A DNA stretch of 64,000 nt from Boswellia sacra (lineage: Eukaryota > Streptophyta > Magnoliopsida > Sapindales > Burseraceae). Every line of letters starts with the position of its first letter. Position 1 is the first letter of the stretch. The DNA is taken from contig SNVD02003180.1 in assembly GCA_013180625.2 (NCBI GenBank), positions 1-64,000 on the forward strand, in the 5' to 3' direction. This document shows positions 12,901-25,144 of the stretch, piece by piece. The translations under genes and the position numbers were made by a program. The notes under the pieces were generated by a model. The model did no database searches. It had not been told where the DNA came from and saw only the letters and a program-made list of their open reading frames with translations.

Positions 12901-13520
12901 GTGCACATAGCTATAAATCTGATGTTGTTAACGGCTTCAAATTTCGTACCAAGGATGCAGATGAACACAAAACCACGCAACAATCTGGTGTTATTTTGAA
13001 GGCCGATACCATGAGTTATGCTAGTGCACGAGATCAAAACCCTCTTTCCGGCAACATAACATTTCTTGGAGTGTTAACAGATATAATTCAAATTCGATAT
13101 GTCAATGACATGACTTTCATCTTGTTCAAGTGTAATTGGGTTGATAATCGGATTGGAAAGAAGTGTGATGAGTTCGACTTCACAATGGTTAATTTTAATC
13201 ATCTGTTATACAAAGATAACGGTATTGATGATGAACCTTTCATTTTGGCAGAGCAAGTTTGCTATATTCAAGATCCTGTAGATGAAGATTGGCATGTTGT
13301 TCTTAAAATGTCAACAAAAGATACCTTTGATCTCAATTCCAAAAATTCATCTATTGGGAACATGGTGCCAGAAGTTGAGCTATATACACAACAAGAACTA
13401 GATGAAAGAGGTTATTTTCATGAGGAAGATGTTCAATGGGTTAGACAAGGAGTTGAGGGAACAACAGTGACCATCAATCATGAAGATAATGATGATCAGA
13501 TGGATGATGTTGATTGGTAG
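9971..13520 (+). pseudogene. CACTA TNPD-type transposase (Transposase_21), broken
   Basis: This is the catalytic transposase gene of the CACTA element, which would act in the nucleus on the element ends. An N-terminal Transpos_assoc-like segment starts at ATG 9971 (MDKSWI, then CPCKKCHNRYL) but is frameshifted. An acidic segment and LYPGC...LLKLLKKAFP follow at 10240-10520, then a Cys-rich segment WDACPNNC...CCICQMSRY at 10560-10740. The Transposase_21 core (10790-11485) shows LGLAADGFNPF, IPYNLPPWLCMK, EGVLTYDVS, DFPAYANLLGWSTKG and CPCC. The DUF4218 region (11518-12240) shows HNLDVMHIEKNV and LCHLEKIFPPSFFD, and DUF4216 follows (12858-13520). Stops such as TAA in the segment before 10790 and TAG at 12031, plus frameshifts near 10555 and 11485, break the reading frame, so no full protein is expected. 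Confidence 0.92.
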
Positions 13521-13777
13521 TACCTTTACTTAGTTGTTATTATTGATTATGTGATTCTTTATCTTGCTTGTATTTTGGGAACATTCTTGTTTTCTCCATT
13601 TATGTGATTTCTTCTTGTCTACGTGTAACTATTATTTTTTAGAATGAAATATATAGTTTGTTCAATTGAATTGGATGTTCATTTTAATTTTTTATTATAT
13701 GCATACGTTAATTATCACGGAACTTAAGGAAAAATATTAGCATTTTATGGATGTGAATGTTTTCTGAAAAGGTAACC

Positions 13778-15507
13778 ATGCCGCCGAAAAGACCGAGAGA
13801 CACCTCTATGAAGAGTAAAATACAACGGGAAGCAGAATCTCGACGACAGTCGGCAACGTCTTCCCACACTGAAATGAATGATGGAGGTATGTACATGTTT
13901 ATTTTTATGTTTTTTTTTAATTTAAAGTTGTTTAAACATTTGTTGTTGTGTTTTTATAGATATGGGTGGTACATCAAGTGTTGTCAAAGGACGTGGAGCA
14001 GCTCGTACTGTTCGTTAGTGGGGTACAGGCCAGAGATTGCATATTCAGTTTAACTCTCAATGGCAACCAATAAACACAAACAAAGACAAATTAACCACCC
14101 AACTTGGAATCATAGCAAAAAATGGCAACATGGCTCCATTGACTTGTCCTCGATGGCAAAATATGCCATCACATCTTTTGGATGCCATCTGGAAAGAAGT
14201 GAAGGTAATTTATTTTTAATAAATTCATAGGTTACATGTATATGTATTTGTACCTCCATTAATCTATTGTAACAACATTTTGCAGGATAATACAGATGTT
14301 CCTGATGAGTATAGACCCAATTGTTTACAACATATTGGGAACCTTTGGCGGGATTGGAAAGCTCGTGTAAAGAGGGAGTACAAAAAATACGATACAGATG
14401 AGGACCGATTGCAATTTACTCCTCCTAGAGTTCAACCAGATCAGTGGCCTATTCTTGTATCTTATTGGGGAACAGAACAGGCTAAAGTACGTGCCTGACA
14501 TAATTAAAAAAAGTGTAGACTTCATATTTTTGTGTATTTATATTGTAAGTCAGATAATATAATTATTGTTAACATTGTTTATATTATAGGAAGCTGCAGA
14601 GAAGAATAAGGTAAATTGAGCACACTAAGTTGCACTTCATCGAACAGGCCGCACGTCATTTGCCCAGAAACGAGAAGAGGTAAGTTACATTTGTTTGGTT
14701 ATACGCTCTTTACTTGTTAGTTATTAAGATCTACTTATATCTCTTTAGTAGTGGTATTATTCTAGTTTCGTTATTTTTTTGTTTAGATGATAAGAAATGG
14801 AGAGTAAACTGATCGTATTAGTGTCTTCGTCAAGACAAGAACAAAAAGTAATGGGAAAGTAGGTGATGATGAAAGTGCAGAAATAATTGTAAGTTCTTTA
14901 ATCTTTTGAACTTATTTATTCATCCACTATCTGTAAACTAATTTTTGCTTAATACAATATCTTTATTAAGTTGTTATTTCTTTTTATTATGTTGTAGAGT
15001 CAATTTAATGAAGGTTTGTCTCAATTTCCACAAGACCAGCAAACTTAACAAGTGAGAGAAGAAGTATTTGGCAATGTAATAGGACCTGATCATCGTGGTT
15101 ATGCTCGGACATATGGTTTTGGTCCATCTCCGACTGACGTTCAAGGCAGCAGCTCATCCGATATTCACTTGAGGGAAGAGTTGGGTACTTTACAGCAAGA
15201 ACACAACAACTTGAAGGAAGCACACAAAAACTTGAATGAAGCCCACAACAACTTGAAGCAAGATCACAACAACATGAAAATGATGTATGATGAAGTCGTT
15301 TCCTCCCTGCAGGAGAGGTTTCTAGAATTTGCAGAGCAGCGAGTTTAAAATGTAGTTTCAGTTGACTCATATTTTTAACTTATGTTTCATGTTTTTTTTT
15401 ATAAATAGGTCCCAGATGCTTCAAGTGGACATCATAGTCGTTTCCAATATGACAGTCATGGAACAAACAACCTCACAGATCGTGATTCAAACCATGAGAA
15501 TGAATAG
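13778..15507 (+). pseudogene. CACTA second gene, Transposase_24/Ptta-En/Spm type, broken
   Basis: It starts at ATG 13778 (MPPKRPRD) and is spread over several exons: 13778-13895, 13960-14204, 14286-14490, 14590-14690, 14788-14890, 14998-15347 and 15408-15507. Recognisable segments are LTCPRWQNMPSHLLDAIWKE, then IGNLWRDWKARVKREYKKYD, the usual Transposase_24 core, and a C-terminal coiled coil made of repeated EHNNLKEA/AHKNLNEA/DHNNMK blocks (about 15190-15300). By family, it corresponds to the accessory DNA-binding protein that recognises subterminal repeats. In-frame stops (TAG at 14016, TGA and TAA near 14620, TAA near 14805, TAA near 15046) show that it is inactive. It follows the first gene by about 260 bp in the same orientation, the usual CACTA order. 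Confidence 0.85.
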
Positions 15508-15629
15508 GTATATAAATGAAATTAAACAATTTGTTTTAAAATACATAATGTTACTTAATGATTATAATCTTGGTTACAAATTTATTCTTACAGGTTGTTT
15601 GCCAAGTTTTACGGCTTACTTATCAGATG

Positions 15630-15868
15630 ATTGAGTTATGTGGAGGTTGTTGAACTATATAATTGAGATGTTGTTTAACCATTTGATTATATTATGTTGA
15701 ACAGTGGATGACGATTGAGTTATGTTTGGTTTGTTTAGGAAATGGTATAATTGAGTTATGTGGAGGTTGTTGAACTATATAATTGAGATGTTGTTTAACT
15801 ATTTGAGTATATGATGTTGAACAGTGGATGATGATTGAGCTATGTTTGGTTTGTTTAGGAAATGGTTA
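15630..15868. repeat. Tandem duplication, period 120 bp
   Basis: The block beginning TTGAGTTATGTGGAGGTTG and ending GGTTTGTTTAGGAAATGGT occurs at 15631-15750 and again at 15751-15868, with a handful of substitutions. It lies in the 3' non-coding part of the CACTA element. Confidence 0.9.
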
Positions 15869-16017
15869 AACTATTTATGTGACATATCTTGATATTTGAT
15901 TTGATTTCATTATATTCATTGAATGATTGAAGAAACATATCAAAACCTTTTTTTGAGACAGGTTACTTAATCTTTGGACAGTAAATAACATTAAACAGTA
16001 GAGGGAAAAAAAACCTT

Positions 16018-16447
16018 TTACGGCAGTTTCGTGATCGTCGCAAAAAATTTGGGCAACAAACTACGTCGTTTTTGTTAGAACTATATGCGGCGATTGTTAC
16101 CCATTTTATGGCGGGTTTATGGTTGACGTAAAAATGGGCTTATACGGTGGTTTCATGGTCGACATAAAAATGGGCTTATACGGCGGTTTTATGGTCGACG
16201 TAAAAAGGGTCTTATACAGCGGTTTCATGGTCGACGTAAAAAGGTGCTTATGTTTATTGCGTTTCGTCATTCGTTTTTACGTCGAGCACATAAACTGCCG
16301 TAAAAACCTTTTTACGGTGGGCCGAAACCGCCGTTAAAGCTTTTATTGCAATTGCTTATACGGCGGGTGCAAACCGCCACATAACTGCCGCAAATATGTT
16401 TTTACGGCGATTTTGACCCGCCGTAAATAGTCTTCTCTGTTGTAGTG
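16018..16447. repeat. CACTA 3' subterminal repeat array and terminus
   Basis: At least ten copies of a motif around TTACGGCGGTTTCATGGTCG or its reverse complement are present. Four form a clean tandem of ~36-bp units (about 16109-16250). The block ends in CTTCTCTGTTGTAGTG. By analogy with En/Spm this is the binding platform for the element's accessory protein. It also contains CpG-rich clusters, the expected targets of methylation. Confidence 0.88.
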
Positions 16448-16450
16448 AGA

Positions 16451-18080
16451 TAAGCATAATAGCTAAAATAGTTAAATTATTTAATTCAAAGACCCGTAAA
16501 CCTTAAACTCTTTTAAAACATAGGATTAGGCGTAAATTTGATCCTGTATGAATTTATTAAAAATAAATTATTCTATTGTTGGTCAACTGTCAGTTAGAAA
16601 ATTTATGTCTACTACATAACAATCTCAATTAACTAAGATGCTAAAATTAAGTCATCAAGTCTCAAAACTCATAAATTATATCTCTAAAATAAAATCTAAA
16701 TCTTAAAATAATTATACAAGACTACCTCGATGACTTGAATAATATAGTCAAGAATGCGCCGAAATTTTAATCCCCATCGAAGATAGTGAGAGATTGGTGT
16801 CAAAATGATTAAAAAAATGGCAAAAAGAAGCTTGCTGCAGTTTCAAACTATGTGGTTTCATGAAGAAGAGAACAAAAGGGTAAAAGAAATTGGTAAAGCC
16901 ATTTCAAGACTCTCTAAATTTTATATTCATTATTTGTTTTAGGGTTGTATTTGTAATAAATTAAAATGATAGGGGTGTTTCTAGATTTCACAATGTTTTT
17001 TTCTTGAGCAATTTCACCTCGAGCTATATCTCAGGCTAGCCTACTAATGCATCCGCCTCTGCTCACGCCTTTCAACAGCGTCACGCCCGTTGTTCGACAA
17101 GTGACACTCATCCCCCAATTTCATATTGACGTTAGAGGAAAGTTGACATCCTTAAGATTTACAAAGGTATTACACCATTACAGTCATTTAATGGATAAAA
17201 TAATAAGATAAGCAAAACATCTATTTATTAAAGTTGGAGGTGGTGGTTGCAGACAAGAGTGGCTTTTTTGTCCGGTGGCAGCAATTGTGCATAAGGCAGT
17301 TGAGGCAACAATCCAGTTTCGAAGAATAACAACGAACAATAGCGCTGTTAGCAAAATTCTTATTCGTTATTATTCTTCAAAACTGGATTGTTATATGCTG
17401 ACTGTAGTGGTGTTTATCAATTCATATTTTATATTTCATCTCTGCCAACTCCATTACAATTTGGTAATGTCATTGACCAAATTAAGAATAATTTGAACGC
17501 CTCAATTCGTCATTTCACCAATTTAAATAACCGAAAATTGATTATTTTTTTAACTAAAATCTTATTATAAATATGTTTTATTATAAAATTTCAAAAATAT
17601 ATATGAAAAATATTTTTAACTATATAAACTAGCTACCAATAATTATTACCCTATTATATGATAAAAAATATTCTAATCAAATTACCAAAAAAATTAAATG
17701 TATTAATTTTTACTTTAATATTTATGTATTATGAAAAAAAAATAACTTGATTGTATTTTAGTATTTTACTTTCTAGAGGATAATAGTGTTAGTTTACAAA
17801 ATATCTGGATTGTGACGACTAGAACCCGTGATGATGCATAAAGTGAACTTAACCTGCAGACAGACTCTTCATGACAATGACAACAAATATTATAAAAAAT
17901 ATTGTATCCTCACTTGCTCAGTCAGCTGAGTGGGGTGAACCACTCCCAGTCGGAACGCGTTTGAAAGTTGAAGGAAAGTTGTGAAAGGAGCTAGCTGGTC
18001 AACCCCGGCCGCCCCATTGTCATCCCTGCACTTACCTTAACATACATTATATGGGTTACTACTATTATTACTAGAGAAGA
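16451..18080. other. Intergenic interval upstream of the RNF170-like gene
   Basis: AT-rich sequence with no coding region. It contains a 28-bp-arm inverted repeat (17309-17390, listed separately). The last part (about 17935-18080) is more GC-rich (CGGAACGCGTTTG, AACCCCGGCCGCCCC) and is the likely promoter and 5' UTR of the gene starting at 18104. No TATA box was assigned with confidence. Confidence 0.5.
17309..17390. repeat. Near-perfect inverted repeat (hairpin), 28-bp arms
   Basis: The arm at 17309-17336 (CAATCCAGTTTCGAAGAATA...) and the arm at 17363-17390 (...TTCAAAACTGGATTG) pair at 26 of 28 positions around a 26-base loop. It could be a small MITE remnant or a short foldback transcript. 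Nothing shows which. Confidence 0.75.
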
Positions 18081-18103
18081 ATGAAGAAAAAAGACAAAGA
18101 CAA

Positions 18104-21100
18104 ATGGAGGGGCCGCCGGAGAACGATTTCTGCTCCATCTGCCTTGAAAAATTCAATGTTCCTTGCCAGGCCAATTGCTCTCACTGGTTCTGTGGTGGGT
18201 TTCCTTTTCATCCCGTTTGCATTTTATTGCATTGTATTAAATAAATTTAATTTGCTAAAAGGAAGCTACAACAATTTTTTGGTTGGTTGTTTGTTTGTTA
18301 GGCGGATGCATTATGAGCGTTTGGGAACATGCTTCAACATCTCGGCCTTGTATATGCCCTTTATGCCGTCGTCAGATAACTTTGTTGATTCCAACCGAGG
18401 CCAACGCTAAACCTAATGTTGCTCGGATTCTGCTGTATAATCGCCGTTTTGGTCAGCAGGGCAATGGTCTCCGCGAGGTATTGCATAAATATAGTTATTT
18501 CTTTGGAAATCATCTGTCATTCTTTGCTTGCAATTTCATTTCTTTACCATTTATTGCTCTCTGTTTGTGAAATCATTCATCCATTTGTACATTAACTGGA
18601 CCTTTTGACCCTGAGCATGCCATCATATTCAACACTTCCATGCCTGTATGGGAATAGATGATATTAGATTTTTTGGAATTTACTGTGTAACATGATATGA
18701 TTGGGTTAAACTTGTGTGTTTTGTATCTTTATTTTTCACGTAGGGCTAATGATATGTGGGCATTTGAGGTTTAGTACAAGTTGCACATTGATGCTTGTGC
18801 CATTGAAGTACTCGGTTGAGTTGTTGAGGCATGAATGAGAGCCTTTCCACAGTCCTAATCAATTTCTTATTCCAGTTTTCTTAATCTGGTCCTGCAGTTT
18901 CATTACATTCTTATTTGCAGCCATTTACAATTCATCAGTCTTTATTTGCTACTCCATCTTAATTTGCAAGTTTTTACTCGAAACATGCTAAATGACTGTT
19001 TTAGTTTTTGAGTTAGTTTTCCGTGTTTTCCTGTAACATTTTGTGGCTATTCATTTGTTTACATGTATTATCTGGTTCTATGACACCCTGATTCTTTCCC
19101 AGTGTCCAAAAGGTATGAGGACATAGCATTTATGAATTGTGAGTGTACAAAGATCGGACAGATGTAGATTGTAGACAATTCAGATCCATTTTTTTGTTCC
19201 AAATCTATAGCTGAACTGTGTTTTGAATGGCTTGGTGGTACTTAGATGTACAAGTACTGGTTGTATAGGTGAGAAATTATAGTAGAACATATGGTCATCT
19301 TGCATTTGTTGCTCTAGCTGTAGTGGCATATTATCGTTAATAATTAATTAATTATTTGGCTGTGAATGTTATTGGTGCTTCATTTTACTGAGAAAATGTT
19401 TATATTAGAAAAGCATTAGTCAGTCTTTGCTTGCATGATGAGAAAGTCCTCTGTGACTAAGTAAAATTCCTACTCTTTAACAGTTGAGATGACCAGATAA
19501 TGCCTTGTTCATATAGTTTGACTCTTTTCATGTGTGTACAGTGACCTAAACAAAATTCTTACGCTTAACGGTTGAGATGACTAGATAATGCCTGGTTCAT
19601 ATCGTTTGACTCTTTTCATGTGTCTACTCTTAACTGTTGGGATGACCAGATAATCCCTTTTTGATGTAGTTTTGACTCTTCTCATTTGTGTACTACAGTC
19701 TTATTTTTTCAGTAAAAACTTTTATTGCTTTCTGTTTGTGAGATCAATAATTTCTACACTCACTAAAAGATAAATTAATTACAGTACATCTGTTGCTGGA
19801 AATCTTTACTTAGTACTTAGCATGCTCATCATATTCAACTCTTCCACGGCTGTATGCATTGGAACCATTTATGGAATCTCTATTCTACGACTAGAGCTAA
19901 TATTTATGTATGCATTTGAGTATGCATTGTAACGCATATTACACATTGATACGTGTGCCATAAAAATATGTGGTTGAGTTGTTGGGCATAATTGAGAACC
20001 TTCATAATGTCCTAATTATTTTATTATGTTTTATTAATTTTTTTTTCTGACTAACCGAATTTTCGGAATTGGTCCTGCTGTTTAATTACCGTCTCAGCTG
20101 CAATATATATAAAATATAAATTCATTGGTTAAATTTTATTCTCTACTATGTTTGGCCCATACACCTTATTGATTTCACTCTCCCCGCTTATACTCCTTCC
20201 AAGCAGCATCTTCTCTAAACATGTGAACCCCAACATGAACAGCTGCTGTAATTAAGTGCACATGAGCATAATATTTTGGCTGGAATTTACTTTCTTATCT
20301 GCTGTAGGAACTGACACTACAGTCTTCACTATTCTACTTGTGTTTTGAAGGATCTTACAATACATCACCCAGTTTTGAACTCAGATATGATACTCTATAA
20401 TCATTCTTGATATAACAAAAATACCTTAGAAACAGATCTGATTGCTGCAACCTATATAGTAACGTGATAAATCTTAAGAGCAGAAACAAAGACGGGAATG
20501 GATGGACCTAGGGGACACTCAAGAGTAGATATCTCAAATAGGCTGGGAGGCATGACATTACACCAGATGCAGACAAGAAAAGATTCTGCTTTCTTCCATT
20601 TATAACTTTTTATGGGCAATTAAACCTAAGGTTAATGTGGTATAGAGGACTCTAAAAAAGACAAACAAATTCTGCATCCTGTGAGTTTCCAACTATGACA
20701 AAATTACTTTGTAATAGATTAGTGTATGTTAGCTGTTCCATCTTAACTTGCAAGTTCTTACTTGACATCTGCCAAATGACTATTTCAGTTTTTGAGTTGG
20801 TTAGTTTATATAGAGTTAGGCACTTAGCTTCTCTTTGGGCCTTAGTGACAAAAAAGTTTCGTGACACCTCTCTTGTTTTTTATTCATTTTGATTTGGAGG
20901 GAGTTCTGAGTGTTACAAGCTGATCTGGGTTGTCTTTGGTTGACCTTTTTATAGGGATCGTTGATTTTTCCTTTGTCTGGTTTTGGGTTTTATCATGCTA
21001 GTCATTTTGTGGCCAGTTTGTCCTCGCTTGTGTAGCTTCTTTCTAATACATTTAAGTTTCTTATAAAAATAAAAATCGAACAGCGGAAGAAAGAGATTTA

Positions 21101-24100
21101 TTTTCCCTTTTTTGACTATGAAGATTGTGGTCATTGATTTGTTGACATGTATTATCTGTTTCTTTGACCTCTGCTTCTTTCCAAGAATCCAAAAGGTATC
21201 AGGACATAGCATTTATAAATTTTCAGCATAAAAATTTGTATAGATATAGAAAATTCAGATCCATTTTTATCCCAAATCCATTGCTGAATTGTGCTTTAAA
21301 TGGGAGATGGTACTTAATTAGATGCAGAAGTACTGGTTGGGTGAGAAATTATAGTTCTACTGAAACTTTTGGTCATCTTGTGTTTGTTGCTTTAGTGATC
21401 TTTGATACTAATGGAAGGACCTATAAAAAGTGACTTGTCAATGATTGACTTTCCAAGAACTTGAGGACCTCCAAAAATATTTAGTCAGATGTTTGGATTG
21501 TTACTGCTACCATTCCATCAAGTCCATGAATTCCTTGCACTTTTACATAATTCTTATTAAAATTTTTTTCTTCAAAATTGGATTGATTTTATGGTAGCTG
21601 TTGTGGTATTTGTCATTCATATTTCTTCTCTGCGAACTCCTCTAAAAGTTTTTTGAATTCTTCTTATTTTTTAATTGCTGAAAGCTAGTTAATACATACC
21701 ATTGTACTTGCAAAGCTTCACTTTTATTGAGTTATAATAAGTTCCCTGTTTTTCTATGACATTTTGGGGCCATTCATATGTTTACATGTATTATCTGGGT
21801 GTATGACCCCTGATTCTTTCCGAGTCCAAAGTAGTATCAGGACATAGCATTTATGACTTTTGGTCATCTTGTGTTTGTTGTTTTAGTAATCTTTGATACT
21901 AATGGAAGGACCTATAAAAAGTGACTTGTCAATGATTGACTTTCCAAGAACTTGAGGACCTCCAAAAGTATTTAGTCAGACGTTTGGATTGTTACTGCTA
22001 CCGTTCCCTCAAGTCCATGAATTCCTTGCACTTTTACATAATTCTTGTTAGATTTTTTTCTTCAAAATTGGATTGATTTTATGGTAGCTGTTGTGGTATT
22101 TGTCATTCATATTTCTTCTCTGCGAACTCATCTAAAAGTTTTTTGAATTCTTCTTATTTTTTAATTGCTGAAAGCTAGTTAATACATACCATTATGCTTG
22201 CAAAGCTTCACTTTTATTGAGTTATAATAAGTTCCCTGTTTTTCTATGACATTTTGGGGCCATTCATTTGTTTACAAGTATTATCTGGGTGTATGATCCC
22301 TGATTCTGTCCAAGAGTCCAAAGTGGTATCAGGACATAGCATTTATGAACTTTAAGCTTAAAAAATTGGACAGCTGTAGAAAATTCAGATCCATTTTGTG
22401 TTCCAACTTTTGAGTTGAACCGTGCTTTAAATGGCTTGATGGTACTTAGATGTAGAAATACTGGTTTTACAGGTGAGAAAATATAGTTTTACTGAAACTT
22501 ATGGCCATTGTGCACTGTTGCTCTAGTGATCTTTGATACTATTGTGGGGACCTCTAAAAAAAGTTTGACTTGTAAATGATCCAAGACCACAATGACCTCC
22601 AAAAGTAACTAGTCAGATTTTTGGATTTACTTGCTAACATTCTATCATCTCCATGAATTCTTTGCACTTTTACATAATTCTTATAAGTTATATTTTCTTC
22701 AAAATTGGATTCTTTTTATTCTAGTTCCAGTGGTATTTTTCAGCTCATATTTCATCTCTACAAACTCCTCTAAAAGTTTCATGAATTCTACTTATTCTTT
22801 AATTGCTGAAATCCAGTTAATATTTACCATTATATTTTTGAAGCATCATTTTTTAATTCATTTTGTATAAGTTTCACGTTAAGCAGCATTTTTAACTATT
22901 ATGATTTAAACTTTTGAAGATTTTTTCTCTTGTTATCAGAGAATCCAAGACCTACCTTTTCTACTACGGAGATTGTATCCAGAATTGGTGGATCCTCTGG
23001 GATCACTTCCTTCTGTCATAAGAGTTCGTATTTATATGGCAGTTAAGTCACTCAGAAACCATGCAAGCTTTAGTATTAGTATTTACCATTGCAGTTAACA
23101 ACCCTCTCGAAAAAATTGCATGCATTCCTTATATAATGTATTTATTTGTGTGTGGAGGTCTGCTTTTTTTCTTTTTTTTCTTGTTTTTTTTGGGGAAGCT
23201 GTGTTCATAATTTTTATTGTGCTAAACGTGCTTTGATTTTTTTTTTTTTTTTTTTTGCTATTAGAGGTTATTTGGCATGCATTGGTTACTCAGACAATAA
23301 AAATGATTTAAGAATTTATCATATGGATTTTGTTAACCCATTAAATAAATTTTTTTGGTAATTAGAGCATTAGGTTTATTGCTTAGAACAAGGAACTCTT
23401 TAATGGTAATCTGAGGACTTGGATTGACATATTGCAAGTACAGAAACTGGTAGTCTTAGTTTATGAGTTGATAATAGATGCACGTGCAACTGTTGCAACC
23501 CACTACAATATATATATGAGATTAAAGAAGGGGAGAAAAACAATGCTGGATTGGTGAATTTGTATTACTTATCTTTTTGAAGGGTTTTCTGCATGCCTTT
23601 GTAGTTTTTATATATAGCTCCCTTTTTTATTTTTATTTTTTAATTTTCAGCAAGTATGCTACATATAATGTTGTCCACCAGGGTTGAGCCATTTTGTGCT
23701 TTATTTATCACACTTTAGTTGAAAAAAAATAGAAAAAATAAACAAATTATTTAATTAAAATGAAAACTATATCTTGTCATTCCATATTTGTTGCTTCTCC
23801 ATCTAGAAACCTTATTCCCTTATTTGTTTAGGTTTATTTCGGTTCTGTCCATCTCATGTCATCCTGTGAATCCTTCTTTGTCTCTTTTATATATTTGGTT
23901 TCAACTATGGACAAAATGGACTTTTTAAAATAGTGGGTAATTGAGATTACTAAAAGAAATTGTGGATCTGATGATGCAGCTGAAAAAAATGATATGAGAA
24001 GTTGTGAGTGAACCATTTGCTATAAATAGTGCAAAAGTTGGGAAAACTTGTTGTGTGCTCTAAGGGCTTATATCTTTCAGCTTTTCTAAGTAGAGATTAT

Positions 24101-25144
24101 TGAAGTAGGTCTTATTATAATAGATCTAACAAAGATAGGGCTTTTATTATAAAAAAGTTATTACTTATTTGGTTGGATAAATATTCAAGTACTTATTAAT
24201 GTTAAAATACCAAAATAAATTTTTTAGAAAGAAGGATAATTTATATCTTTTAAAATACAGTAAGGGTATATTAGATATTTTAAAACTTAAAAAAGCTCAA
24301 AACGAGCTTTTTTTTTTAAAGCTTCAATTTTTAGCTTTTCATAAAAGACAAAAAAATAACTTTTTTAATTGCTCATAAGTGCTTCTTAAGCAACATAAAA
24401 AAATACAAAGATTTTTTATATTAAAAAAGCTCTTTTGACTGATAGAAAAGCCGAAATGAACGCATTCTAAAGCTCTTTAGTCTATTGCCCAAGCCAATGA
24501 AATTGGCCTTTTTAGGTACTATGGGCTCTGGCACCACGCTGTGAAATCGCTAGAAGTGTTCCTCTGTTCTGTATTGATTGAATAAATTAATATCAGCTTA
24601 AGACGGATTAATAAGAGATCATTATTGGAAAAATCCTACCTTGGACAAATAAGAAAATACACTAATCTATAATGTTTTACATTTCTTTTTTTGACAATCA
24701 AATATGCGCATACAGGTCTTTAAGATGGATTCTTTGGCAAAAGTTTTGTTTTATCTTAGTAGTTTTTTTTAATAAATAACTTCAAATTCATTGTTGCTTA
24801 TTATATTTCTATTCTTAAATGTGTCCTAGGGTACATATTAAAGGGAATTTTATCATTTTTTGTGGATGGATTCTTATTCTTTCCTTGATTACAGATGATA
24901 AATCTTGCTATCTACATACTGAGCCCCATCGACATTATTCCAGAAGGTACCTTTGCTGTTTTATATTTTAAACAATTTATTATCACAGCAATGAAAGCAT
25001 GACATTATCTATTATTGGTTTTATTCCACAGGAATTTTAGGGATGGTTGGTTACCTGGATGATCTTGTTGCAGCTCTTTTCTTTATTTTCTCTATTGCTG
25101 CCCTCTATCGGTCAGTTCTGTATCGTCGTCATGGAGGCGCATGA
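18104..25144 (+). CDS. RNF170-like RING/DUF1232 membrane protein, five exons, intact
   Basis: A 177-aa protein is encoded by join(18104-18194, 18302-18477, 22940-23041, 24895-24946, 25032-25144). All four introns have GT-AG borders and phases agree. ATG 18104 gives MEGPPEND, the start I expect for plant homologues. The upstream ATG at 18081 is in another frame. A C3HC4 RING finger spans C10, C13, C25, H27, C30, C33, C49 and C52 (CSICLEKF, CSHWFCGGC, CPLCRRQ). After IQDLPFLLRRLYPEL comes a DUF1232 segment with two hydrophobic stretches (INLAIYILSPIDIIPEG, YLDDLVAALFFIFSIAALY) and the tail YRSVLYRRHGGA. The family member in animals is an ER-membrane ubiquitin ligase, so a role as membrane E3 ligase is inferred; the plant substrate is unknown. 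The segment between the RING and the second exon end looks slightly short for the family. Intron 2 is unusually long and repeat-filled. Confidence 0.9.
18478..22939 (+). repeat. Intron 2 of the RNF170-like gene, built from repeated segments
   Basis: This 4.46-kb intron contains at least four diverged copies of a ~490-bp block recognised by TTTACATGTATTATCTG...CAGGACATAGCATTTATGA (about 19050, 21140, 21780 and 22265). The copies at 21366-21750 and 21857-22241 are almost identical, with a period of 491 bp. A shorter three-copy repeat (GTTGAGATGACCAGATAATG type) lies at about 19470-19690. No transposon ends were recognised, and local tandem duplication explains the pattern. Confidence 0.8.
24075..24485. 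repeat. Possible MITE in intron 3
   Basis: The region contains AAAAAGCTCAAAACGAGCTTTTTTTTT and related AAGCTTTTT / AAAAGCT blocks facing each other. It resembles short AT-rich foldback elements common in plant introns. Ends and target duplication were not resolved. Confidence 0.3.

Larger units (their letters stand above)
2723..16447 (+). mobile_element. Complete CACTA (En/Spm) DNA transposon, 13.7 kb
   Basis: The element begins CACTACAAGAAG and ends with CTTCTCTGTTGTAGTG, the reverse complement of a CACTACAA terminus. It is flanked by a perfect 3-bp target duplication AGA (2720-2722 and 16448-16450), the class signature of CACTA transposons. Both ends carry subterminal repeats built on TTTACGGCGGTTT. 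The interior holds, in order on the plus strand, a long non-coding 5' part, a TNPD-type transposase gene with Transpos_assoc, Transposase_21, DUF4218 and DUF4216 regions (about 9971-13520), and a second gene of Transposase_24/Ptta type (13778-15507). Both genes carry stops and frameshifts, so the copy is not autonomous although it could still be mobilised in trans. Intact ends and duplication suggest a moderately young insertion. Confidence 0.95.

Noticed and set aside
16109..16250. CRISPR-like spaced repeats
   Set aside because: The ~36-bp units are contiguous tandem copies without unique spacers, and the window is plant nuclear DNA.
16119..16337. Open frame with repeated GGFMVDVK peptide units
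   Set aside because: It is the translation of the CACTA subterminal DNA repeats, in non-coding terminal sequence.
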